Notes under the pieces: generated by a model
What the model was told of the DNA's origin: nothing
The model's database searches: none
What the model saw: only the letters and a program-made list of their open reading frames with translations
Assembly: GCF_900167135.1 (NCBI RefSeq)
Contig: NZ_FUWZ01000003.1
Location: 1 to 64,000 of the forward strand
Origin: Chitinophaga eiseniae
GTDB lineage: Bacteria; Bacteroidota; Bacteroidia; Chitinophagales; Chitinophagaceae
Direction of reading: 5' to 3'
DNA length: 64,000 nt
In this document: positions 45,501 to 52,316 of the stretch, piece after piece
Numbering within the stretch: the first letter of the stretch is position 1
How the letters are laid out: every line of letters starts with the position of its first letter
Program-made: the position numbers and the translations under genes

Positions 45501-45956
45501 ACCCGAGTTGGTGACATAGATACCGAAATCATTGCGGGAAGAAGTCCCATCTGTAAAGATGCCCAATCCGTATATCTCTACATGATCTGCATTGTCGATA
45601 AAGATACCGTATAAAGGGTCGGAAAGCGGCGGTGCTTTGCCCATCAGGACCACGCCCGCCTCGCTTTTGTCCAATGGTGCGCCCGGCTGGGTAGTACCAT
45701 CGATGACCAGGTTACCGACGATGGCAGGCATCGAGGTAGTGAAAATGATCGTACGGTCGTTCCAGGTAGTATGAGGAAGATTAAAATGAATATAGTCTGT
45801 CGTAGCCGTACCGTTGGCATTGGAAGCTAAGATCGCCGCCCGGAGCGTTCCCGGACCGCTGTCCTGATTGGATGTAACAATAAAAGTGTCAGCTTTCACC
45901 AAAAGGGGCAACAACAAAAACAGGCAAATGGCAACCTGCCTGAACAGTACAGACAT
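42525..45956 (-). CDS. T9SS-exported parallel beta-helix surface protein with SprB-like repeats
   Basis: This 1143-residue protein has a signal peptide (residues 1-22, LLVKADT). A right-handed parallel beta-helix follows at about 30-400 (NADHVEIYGLGIFTDGTSS; GIQVENCPNGQIAVQSNIIG). The middle, about 470-960, holds repeated SprB-like modules of roughly 70-80 residues (AGCDGRGGQITGLIQTG; GTYRLSVTDKYGC), and an Ig-like stretch comes next. The C-terminal type B sorting domain reads PPTAFTPNGDGQNDLFRIKAFG. It should be exported by type IX secretion and held at the surface. It has no PorP/SprF partner next to it. Unlike the protein at 17616, its repeats are diverged. Confidence 0.9.
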   Translation of the reverse strand: MSVLFRQVAICLFLLLPLLVKADTFIVTSNQDSGPGTLRAAILASNANGTATTDYIHFNLPHTTWNDRTIIFTTSMPAIVGNLVIDGTTQPGAPLDKSEAGVVLMGKAPPLSDPLYGIFIDNADHVEIYGLGIFTDGTSSRNDFGIYVTNSGNITIGAPGKGNVIARWWHGIQVENCPNGQIAVQSNIIGTSGKMDPPTDATDCTSAIETRNVGHLLIGGPTAAAGNVLFGRNICNISQDDGKSGRTMLSFNKVCLDRNGAVVTNYFYNNGGFSLYGKDHEITISDNQISCTGIFIAQAAKPVLVVRNRIGTDMSGQNKLSNNEIAQVGIQVLDCKQVLIGGSAANANYIAGRYSGVVNNYSYNTTVSHNSLFCNGDGINIYGWDPNVAGRPAPFVNVTGCNGSTITGKAPPNGKVEVYESDNCALYYSPGNCGQKIYVATITADHNGDWSFPAAATVGYTFGATDTYGCTAEFSTPLVQYISQTNTACGKRTGSVIMKVQRGYIIGWRTPDGTIVSRDTSLINMPAGRYVLEISSGSCNDARCIYSWGEFQIGEESPAIVTDGVIITDASCGQKNGSIKYLRYTGMNRKITWKNAAGQIVGEGEELIDAAPGAYTVTIHDIVNDCSATAGPFIITNLNGPTLDLSRVVVAPATCGASNGSITGAVVTGTGNITYTWLDHTGKQVGNEAALKDMKAGKYVLRFSDASGCTYAESDTIVIPHAGIITVDDSKIVIKQAGCDGRGGQITGLIQTGATKLEWLNGNDQVVGNDIDLMNVVPGVYRLVLSNKDCRWDYKLYGVTQAVAPKAMLEKITKTPPHCGQANGSLTDPQITGVTPVSYRWVNENNVIVSNTADALNLSAGSYRLIVTDVNGCESEAATQSLLAAPLPQLDVTGMTVKPDNCNTHTGSITGIRATGAGPLAYAWHTGTVAVGQQVPLTDIPAGTYRLSVTDKYGCMVKSDAIEVDNADVLAATPKLPDYTITTGMEVLLQVSNPEEGMYYLYNPAVSRQPVQQSATGSFLVQGLTHTSTFLVELKRGSCISPRGKGTVTVLDGARIYPPTAFTPNGDGQNDLFRIKAFGLKATVLTVYSRWGQVVFTTQDLQRGWDGRHQDLPLPAGDYVWMLKAVDIAGHEVQRSGSILLIR

Positions 45957-46054
45957 ACGGATAAACAGGTATAGTGAATAATAAAAATGCGAATTTATCC
46001 AAAAGTTCGTTCACGATTATACCTACAAGATAAATTCGCTTAAATATTACCTGT

Positions 46055-46696
46055 TTATTTTAATAATTTAAAAGCATGGGTCCAGCGGTTCTGCAAAAAT
46101 CCGGGGATACACCACAGTATACATAGCGGCTCAATCGCCCGGGCAGCTTCAACAGCGCCCATATCTTCTGTTTCCCAGCCAAAGGCGGTCAGCAGCCCTG
46201 TAACCGTCTTCTTGGCTTCTTCATCATTGCCACAGATAAACATGGTCGGCTTCCCCTCTTTGAACTGTGGTTGGTACATAGCAGCGTTACCCACTGAGTT
46301 AAAGGCCTTTACAAACTTCGCCGCAGGCGCCAGCTGCTGTAATTGTTCCATCAGGGAAAACTCCAGCGTGGTAAAAAAATGTAACACCCCGTGGTCAGGC
46401 GCTTTTTCCGCCAGGGGGTTGGTAGCGTCAATAATGACCTTGTTATCGAGATTAGCAATGCCTGCCAGCCGCAACGCGTCGGCGGCCACCAGCCCTTTGG
46501 TGGCCAGTACCAGCAGATCTGCTGTCTTAGCGGTGGTTTCAAAATCCGCTACAGGAATACCTGTTTCTTTGTTGAATTGTACGGCTTCCGGTTTGGACGT
46601 GTCGCGGGTACCGAGCGTAACGGTATGCCCTTCCTGTTGAAAGCCTTTGGCTAAGGCCTGCCCTACGGCGCCGGAACCAATGATTCCAATTTTCAT
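46055..46696 (-). CDS. NADPH-dependent F420-reductase-like oxidoreductase
   Basis: This 213-residue Rossmann protein has the dinucleotide motif GIIGSGAVGQALAKGF at the N-terminus and GTRDTSKPEA for NADP specificity. ADLLVLATKGLVAADAL and VIIDATNPLAE follow, and KAFNSVGNAAMYQP matches the F420_oxidored family core near 138. In organisms without F420 such proteins act as NADP-dependent reductases of unknown substrate. It stands alone, with its promoter side facing the proline-rich gene at 46861. Confidence 0.87.
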   Translation of the reverse strand: MKIGIIGSGAVGQALAKGFQQEGHTVTLGTRDTSKPEAVQFNKETGIPVADFETTAKTADLLVLATKGLVAADALRLAGIANLDNKVIIDATNPLAEKAPDHGVLHFFTTLEFSLMEQLQQLAPAAKFVKAFNSVGNAAMYQPQFKEGKPTMFICGNDEEAKKTVTGLLTAFGWETEDMGAVEAARAIEPLCILWCIPGFLQNRWTHAFKLLK

Positions 46697-46814
46697 AAGA
46701 TGTTTTTTACGTGAGAGATGCTGATCGTGCTAACAGTAGGCAGAAGTTGGTCAAACGGGGCAACGAATGTAATCAATTTAAAGACATATGCTCCATTAAT
46801 AAACAGAAAAAACC

Positions 46815-46822
46815 TATTTTCG
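46815..46822 (+). promoter_or_regulatory. Candidate -7 promoter element (TATTTTCG)
   Basis: TATTTTCG is one mismatch from TAnnTTTG, 39 bases before the start at 46861. No good -33 element is seen, so this is a weak call. Confidence 0.35.
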
Positions 46823-46860
46823 CTGGCAATTGTTAAACCCAATCACTTCCACCATTCAAG

Positions 46861-48021
46861 ATGTTACAACATACGAGCATGCAAAAACTTATGACGACTG
46901 CACTGTTGCTGGCAGTCAGCAGCACCTCGTTTGCCCAGAACAAATACTACCCGTTCCAGGCAAATAAAAAATATGGCGCTACCGACACCCTGGGCAATGA
47001 ACTGGTAAAACCTATCCATAAGTTCCGAGAAGTGTTTCCGTCAGGCAAAGAGTTCGCGCTGTATAACTTCAGTGATGAGATAAAAGACCTGATCGTCAAT
47101 GCTTCCACCGGAAAAATCCAGTCCTTTGCCTACATCGTCCCCAGTGAAGCCACCATCAACGGCGCCTCCTACACCATCATCCGGGAGAACGACAAACGTT
47201 ATCTCCGCAGCGAAGAAGACGGTAAAATAATCATCCTGAAAAAGGATTATACCGATTTTTTCAGGGAAGGGAAATATATCGTTGCCAAACACTACCCCGA
47301 CCCACCTCCACCGCCACCAGCAAGACCAGCGCCTAAGCCGGTAAAAATCAACGGTAAACTGATTCCCCCTCCGCCACTACCGCCGCCACCGCCACCGAAG
47401 TTACCGCCCATCGGGTTCGATGGTTATAGCGTTATTGGCGCCAATGACCTGACCTTAAAACCTGTCATGACCGGGATATTTAAACAGTATCTCGCTTTGT
47501 ATAAAGATGAGCAGGAGAATATGGCTGAAAGAATCGTGATAAAAAAACGCAAGGCCGGTGAGCATTCTGATTTCTATGCCATCATATTCAGTACGGACCA
47601 TACCCATAGCTTGTACGATTCCAGTATGAAGCTTGTTAAAAAGTTTGAATTAAAAGACGCCCAACAGGAGCAGCTGGAGAAAATAGCGTCTGATATCATG
47701 AAAACACCCTTATCGAACTTCGACAGGGTCAATTCCCCGGCGCCCATGGGACTTCCGTCTAAAAACAGGCCTGTCCCGGAGATCGTATACCCTGTTTTTG
47801 AAGTGGTGAAGGCAGACAATGGTAATAACCAGCTGATATTGAAACGCAGCGCCACGGAGGTAAAAGTGATCTTTGAAAGTCCCAACAGGATCAGTTGGGA
47901 CCCTTATAAACATATCGCCGGCATACCCGACACCGATACTGAATTTAATATCAGCCCGCAGACCGGAAAAATATTCCTGCCGCAGAAATACCGGGAAGCG
48001 GCAGGTATCATCGTAAAATAA
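46861..48021 (+). CDS. Secreted proline-rich protein of unknown function
   Basis: This 386-residue protein has a signal peptide (starting at residue 1 or, more typically, at the ATG of codon 7, 46879; cleavage after SFAQ). The N-terminal part, about 27-140, is mixed alpha/beta (KYGATDTLGNELVKPIHKFREVF, similar in style to WG-repeat openings). A proline linker at about 142-182 includes PPPPPPARPAP and PPPPLPPPPPPKLPP. The C-terminal domain has many charged residues (IVIKKRKAGEHSDFYAIIF). I do not recognise it. The poly-proline runs would need elongation factor P for smooth translation and may span a layer of the envelope. A bidirectional terminator follows. Confidence 0.75.
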   Translation: MLQHTSMQKLMTTALLLAVSSTSFAQNKYYPFQANKKYGATDTLGNELVKPIHKFREVFPSGKEFALYNFSDEIKDLIVNASTGKIQSFAYIVPSEATINGASYTIIRENDKRYLRSEEDGKIIILKKDYTDFFREGKYIVAKHYPDPPPPPPARPAPKPVKINGKLIPPPPLPPPPPPKLPPIGFDGYSVIGANDLTLKPVMTGIFKQYLALYKDEQENMAERIVIKKRKAGEHSDFYAIIFSTDHTHSLYDSSMKLVKKFELKDAQQEQLEKIASDIMKTPLSNFDRVNSPAPMGLPSKNRPVPEIVYPVFEVVKADNGNNQLILKRSATEVKVIFESPNRISWDPYKHIAGIPDTDTEFNISPQTGKIFLPQKYREAAGIIVK

Positions 48022-48032
48022 TTCCAATAAAA

Positions 48033-48067
48033 TAGCCCGTCCCGGACATATCTCCCGGGACGGGCTA
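48033..48067. terminator. Bidirectional terminator ending the siderophore operon
   Basis: A perfect 13-bp stem (TAGCCCGTCCCGG at 48033-48045 with CCGGGACGGGCTA at 48055-48067) lies between the convergent proline-rich gene and the PLP decarboxylase gene. T-rich flanks are modest on both sides. Confidence 0.75.
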
Positions 48068-48075
48068 CCAACGCG

Positions 48076-49584
48076 TCAGAGCAAACTATACCCCTTCGCC
48101 TTCACAGCAGCCAGAATTTCCCGTATATGCGACAACGTAGTCAAGGGATTCAATATGGTAAACTTCAGATAAAAATTCCCTTCTACCTTCGTACTGGCCA
48201 GAATGTAAGTCCCGTCAAAGAACAGCGACTGTTTGATGCGCAGGTTGAGCGCCGACAGATCGGTGTCAATGGCCACCGGCCGGAAGCGGAACACCAGCAC
48301 TCCCAGGTCGGAGCTGCTCAGTAATTCAAACTCCGGGTCCTGTTGCAGCAAAGCAGCGGTACCGGCGGCGGTGTCTATCATCATATCGGTATAAATGCCC
48401 AGCTTCTGTTTTCCCATCAAACGCAGCGTACACCACAATTTCAGGGCATCAAACCGGCGGGTGCTCTGGGTGATGGACTTATTGATCTGTGCTGGCAGCT
48501 CTTCGTAATCCTGTTCTGCCGGGTTCAGATAGTCTGCATGATGCCGCACCAGTTGCAGCGTCGCTTTGTCTTTCACGAGGAAGGCACTGCTGCTGATCGG
48601 CTGGAAGAACGACTTGTGATAGTCGATCGTCACGGAATCCGCCTGCTCTATCCCGTTCAGCAGATGGCGGTATTTGGCAGACAACAGCAGTCCGCAACCA
48701 TAGGCAGCATCTACGTGCATCCATACCTGGTATTCGGCGGCAAGCGCCGCGATGGACTGCAGCGGGTCTATATTGCCAAAGTCGGTCGTACCGGCGGTGG
48801 CCACCACGGCAATGGGTATATTCCCAAGGCCGAGCTGCCAGTCCAGCGCCTCTTTCAATGCCGCAGCATCCATACGGAAACGGCTGTCGGTCTTCACCCT
48901 TACGATGGCCTGCTCTCCCAGCCCCAGCAGCGAAGCGTTTTTATCATTGCTGAAATGTGCTTTATCAGAAACAAATATCCGGAACCGGCTCGCCTGTGCG
49001 GGCAGGCCATCGAGTTTGATATTATGCCCTAACAGTTGCATCGCAAAATGGTCCCTCGCCAGCAATAGCCCCATCAGGTTGGATTGGGAGCCTCCGCCGG
49101 TAAACACGCCGTCTGCTTTCGTATAGCCGATTTCGTGAGCCGTCCAGTCTATCAGCCTTCTTTCGATGAAAGTGCCGCCGGCGCTCTGGTCATATGTATC
49201 CTGTGAGGAGTTGATGGCGCTGATGATCACCTCCGCCGCCAGCGCCGGTATCACCACAGGGCAGTTCAGATGGGCGATGTACTGCGGCAGGTGAAAAGCC
49301 GTGGCATGACGCACATACAGCTCATTTACCTCCGCCAGCAACTCGTCGTACCCGGCGAGCGGGCGGCTCAGGTCCACGCCGTATACCGCCTCCTGCATGA
49401 CCGGCGGCCGGACGCCGGTGAAAGGCTGCCGGGTATTCAACAGAAAATCTTCCACGGCCGCACGTGCCTTTTCCACCGCCTGATGATATTCTGCGGCTGT
49501 TTCTTCATAAAATATATCGCGGAGCAGTTTGTTGTTTTTATGTTGTGGCTGCACGGAGGCAACCGTCATCTGGTCTGTATGCAT
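48076..49584 (-). CDS. PLP-dependent decarboxylase of the siderophore operon (DesA-like)
   Basis: This 502-residue group II PLP decarboxylase carries GGTFIERRLIDWTAHEIGY near 136, FTGGGSQSNLMGLLLARD near 161, HVDAAYGCG with Asp292, and the PLP lysine Lys324 in DYHKSFF. Relatives decarboxylate lysine (DesA of desferrioxamine), ornithine or 2,4-diaminobutyrate. In this operon with one IucA/IucC synthetase and no aminotransferase, lysine or hydroxylysine to (hydroxy)cadaverine fits best. It is the last gene of the eight-gene operon, 24 bases after the dioxygenase gene. As I recall, decarboxylases encoded next to lysine dioxygenases have been shown to accept hydroxylysines. Confidence 0.9.
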   Translation of the reverse strand: MHTDQMTVASVQPQHKNNKLLRDIFYEETAAEYHQAVEKARAAVEDFLLNTRQPFTGVRPPVMQEAVYGVDLSRPLAGYDELLAEVNELYVRHATAFHLPQYIAHLNCPVVIPALAAEVIISAINSSQDTYDQSAGGTFIERRLIDWTAHEIGYTKADGVFTGGGSQSNLMGLLLARDHFAMQLLGHNIKLDGLPAQASRFRIFVSDKAHFSNDKNASLLGLGEQAIVRVKTDSRFRMDAAALKEALDWQLGLGNIPIAVVATAGTTDFGNIDPLQSIAALAAEYQVWMHVDAAYGCGLLLSAKYRHLLNGIEQADSVTIDYHKSFFQPISSSAFLVKDKATLQLVRHHADYLNPAEQDYEELPAQINKSITQSTRRFDALKLWCTLRLMGKQKLGIYTDMMIDTAAGTAALLQQDPEFELLSSSDLGVLVFRFRPVAIDTDLSALNLRIKQSLFFDGTYILASTKVEGNFYLKFTILNPLTTLSHIREILAAVKAKGYSLL

Positions 49585-49608
49585 ATCTTGATTTTTTATC
49601 GGAAATGA

Positions 49609-50727
49609 TTAACGGAAGATGCTGCCATAATGCTCTTCCATGATGAAATACGGATCATTTGTTTTTGTAACGGCGCGGATGTTGATCAGGCTCGTCTTGC
49701 TCATCATCCTCAACATCATCCTTCTTTCACAGGGCACCAGCGTTCCTTTTTCTTCACGATAGCCGGCCACGAAAGCGTTTCTGCCATGGGCGCAGAGGTG
49801 GTTGTTCACGAAGATGAGGTCTCCCGCCTCCGGAACAAAATCATTATAGATATGCGTTTTAGCCACTTTCCAGAACTCTTCGAGGTAATGCATCGCTTCG
49901 GCGCTCTGATCTGCATCCGGGTTATACAGCTGCTCTGCCGCATCAAAACGGATGAAGGGATAAGTCTCGTTGCCATATAACACGGCGGTGCTTATCTCCT
50001 CTCCTGCCGCGGCATCCGGGGCGTAGTTGGCGTCTTTGGGGCATTTGTAAAGGGAACGGAACAAGGGCCGCATGATATCGTCGGTAGCGCCATGCGACCG
50101 GATAGAATATAATGTGGAAGGCACTCTTTCTTCGTTCCGTATAAACAGGAAACTTAAAAAGTCAGCCTGGTGGAACAGGAACGCGTCTTCCGTATGTACA
50201 AAAAGATCGGTACGCGAACCGCTGCCGGTCTGCGTATGGGTCATTTTCTCGTCCGGAATGATGGCATGCATGAGGCCTCCGCCTTTGCGTTGTGCGTAAT
50301 ACTGCACGGGCTTACTCGGTACTGCGCCATGCATCAGGCTACTGATAAAGCCATAGGCTTTCAGCTTTTCGTAGTCTGCTTCTTTCCAGCTGGAAGGCGT
50401 GCGTCCCAGCTCCTCCTGGTCTACCTGTATCAGTCCCCGGAAAACGAGGGCGCCATACTGGGTGGCGGAGTAGTCGGTGCCGAACTGGCTGAGGATGCGG
50501 GCAATACGTTCGGGCAACAGCTGATAAGCGTTCAGGTGCAGCGTGGCAATGAACGCCGGGTTTTCATAACTGCCATATTCCCTGATGAGTTGCCGGCCTA
50601 TGTAGTACATCGCGGTAGATTCCCGGGCGGTAATATCCACGATGAGCGGTGCGGATGGCGGTGTTGCGGCCGTTTCAGCCCATACATCCGTCAGGATACC
50701 GGGTGTTGTCACTGTTATGTTTTTCAT
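49609..50727 (-). CDS. Fe(II)/2-oxoglutarate dioxygenase, probable free-lysine C-hydroxylase
   Basis: This 372-residue protein belongs to the TauD/clavaminate-synthase-like superfamily. The iron site is His178-x-Glu180 (LFVHTEDAF) and distal His314 (NNHLCAHGRNAF), with Arg335/Arg336 (CERRMMLRM) placed to bind 2-oxoglutarate. The HxE form rather than HxD, and HGRNAF followed by GYRE, are typical of the group that hydroxylates free amino acids (AsnO, VioC, lysine 3- and 4-hydroxylases). From memory, lysine 4-hydroxylases of this group come from Chitinophaga and Flavobacterium. Its start overlaps the desaturase gene by 4 bases, and it directly precedes the decarboxylase, so lysine hydroxylation before decarboxylation is the likely role. 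Confidence 0.85.
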   Translation of the reverse strand: MKNITVTTPGILTDVWAETAATPPSAPLIVDITARESTAMYYIGRQLIREYGSYENPAFIATLHLNAYQLLPERIARILSQFGTDYSATQYGALVFRGLIQVDQEELGRTPSSWKEADYEKLKAYGFISSLMHGAVPSKPVQYYAQRKGGGLMHAIIPDEKMTHTQTGSGSRTDLFVHTEDAFLFHQADFLSFLFIRNEERVPSTLYSIRSHGATDDIMRPLFRSLYKCPKDANYAPDAAAGEEISTAVLYGNETYPFIRFDAAEQLYNPDADQSAEAMHYLEEFWKVAKTHIYNDFVPEAGDLIFVNNHLCAHGRNAFVAGYREEKGTLVPCERRMMLRMMSKTSLINIRAVTKTNDPYFIMEEHYGSIFR

Positions 50728-51683
50728 GCTGAAGGGTTTAAGTGGGCCACTAATTTTTTCTTCTTCTCTTCACGGAGGACTTTCCATCCCTCCGCGCGGT
50801 AGGCGGCGGCCATTTTACCGCCGTCGATATGGTTCCAGCCGGGAGGCATGACGATGTATTTCAGTTTGTTTTTTAATCCCGGCGCCTGCCTTACGTCCGT
50901 CCACAGGTCACGCCACAACTGCAGCTGCACCTGTAACAGGTTTTTACCGTTGATCTTATCGTTCAGGATACCGTACACGGGCTTCACCTGGTCCATCTCC
51001 GTCTGGAAGGTGCCGAAGATCCTGTCCCATATGGAGAAGGTCTCCCCGTAATTCCTGTCCAGGTAGATATGATTTTTAGCGTGGTGCACGCGGTGCACGG
51101 AAGGGGTGATAAACAGGCACTCCAGCCAACGCTGTTTTCCTACGATCTCATCAAAATGGTCGTTGACATGCTCATAGAGGCCGTATAACCTGGCGATGGC
51201 TTCACAGATAAAGATCATGAAAGGGTCGAATCCCAGGACAGGGAGGGCAATAACGGTGAGGGGTATATGCAGTATCCCCAGGAAGGAACCGCGGACCGCC
51301 ACGGTGAGCTTCATCTCTTCGGCGGTATGATGTACCCCGTGGATACACCAGAAAAAGCGCACTTTATGCCCGAGATAATGTACCAGCCAGAACATAAAAT
51401 CGTATACCAGGTAGGCCAGTATCCATACGTACCAGGCGTAACCAAGGGTAAAAAAGCGGTATTCGTACATCCACATCATGGTGCCGAAAACCACGAACTT
51501 ACCGAGGAAGAAATAGGGGAAACTGTCCAGTACATAGGAGATAACGTTCACCCATCCTTCGCGGTTGCTTTCCATTTTTTTGGAGATGACCAGTATTACC
51601 CATTCGAGTATTACCAGTCCTAACACAATATATCCGAAAACGCTCTGCATTTTTCCAAGCAGTTGCGGAAGAATAGTTCCCAT
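50724..51683 (-). CDS. Sterol desaturase/fatty-acid hydroxylase-family membrane protein
   Basis: This 319-residue integral membrane protein has about four helices and the histidine clusters of the di-iron family: HYLGH (about 102-106), HGVHHTAEE (about 115), a middle histidine pair HVNDHFD near 173, and HRVHHAKN near 196. Such enzymes hydroxylate or desaturate lipids or other hydrophobic substrates using O2. It is embedded in the siderophore operon, 27 bases after the nitroreductase gene and overlapping the dioxygenase gene by 4 bases. That is not usual for desferrioxamine-type loci. It may modify the siderophore or a membrane lipid; which one cannot be told from sequence. Confidence 0.88.
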   Translation of the reverse strand: MGTILPQLLGKMQSVFGYIVLGLVILEWVILVISKKMESNREGWVNVISYVLDSFPYFFLGKFVVFGTMMWMYEYRFFTLGYAWYVWILAYLVYDFMFWLVHYLGHKVRFFWCIHGVHHTAEEMKLTVAVRGSFLGILHIPLTVIALPVLGFDPFMIFICEAIARLYGLYEHVNDHFDEIVGKQRWLECLFITPSVHRVHHAKNHIYLDRNYGETFSIWDRIFGTFQTEMDQVKPVYGILNDKINGKNLLQVQLQLWRDLWTDVRQAPGLKNKLKYIVMPPGWNHIDGGKMAAAYRAEGWKVLREEKKKKLVAHLNPSA

Positions 51684-51710
51684 AGAATAGCCATTAAGCG
51701 GGTCAAAAAA

Positions 51711-52316
51711 TCAATAGAGCCAGGTCGCTTTTTTGTCAATGCCGGTGCGTCTTTTGGCACTGTGGTGCTTTTTCCGGTCGTAATAACCCATGTAAAAGAA
51801 CCCGAGGCATTGTTCGTTTTCTTCCAGCCAGTGTTGCCGGGCATATTCGACGCAGGCGTCGCAGCTATCCCAATAGGCGCCGATATTATACGCTTCGCAG
51901 GTCAGCGCCATGTTCTGTACGGCGCAGCAAACGGCAGCCATTTCCTCCCATTCCTTAATAGCTATTTTCAGGTTACGGCGCAAGACGATGACGATGATGC
52001 ACGGCGCCTTTTCAGGATACAGTCGTGCGCGTTCATGCCGGCTTTGCGGCCACTCTGCTGCGGATAGCCGTTGCCGGTAGTAGTCCGCCAGGTATTCCCC
52101 GAAAGGGGCACGCTGGCTGTCCTGCAATACGATGAAGCGCCATGGCTGTGTCATCTTGTAAGTAGGCGCCCAGGTGGCATTGGTCAGTATCTCCCTGATA
52201 ACATCCTCCGGTATGGGCATATCGAGATAATCGTCTGCAAAAATGCTTCGCCGCCGGCGGATGATGTCCGTCAGCACCTGCTGACGGACATCTCTTTTCT
52301 CTTCCCACGCGATCAT
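51711..52316 (-). CDS. Nitroreductase-family flavoprotein
   Basis: This 201-residue protein fits the FMN-dependent nitroreductase fold: RRRSIFADDYLDMPIPEDVIREILTNATWAPTYKMTQPWRFIVL gives the N-terminal FMN-binding block, and VCCAVQNMALTCEAYNIGAYW the helix over the flavin. The basic tail (DRKKHHSAKRRTG) is typical. Family members reduce nitro or quinone groups or reverse N-oxidation. Here it is translationally coupled to the synthetase gene (4-base overlap), so it may act on the siderophore or an N-oxidised intermediate, or reduce ferric siderophore with flavin. No direct evidence for either. Confidence 0.87.
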   Translation of the reverse strand: MIAWEEKRDVRQQVLTDIIRRRRSIFADDYLDMPIPEDVIREILTNATWAPTYKMTQPWRFIVLQDSQRAPFGEYLADYYRQRLSAAEWPQSRHERARLYPEKAPCIIVIVLRRNLKIAIKEWEEMAAVCCAVQNMALTCEAYNIGAYWDSCDACVEYARQHWLEENEQCLGFFYMGYYDRKKHHSAKRRTGIDKKATWLY

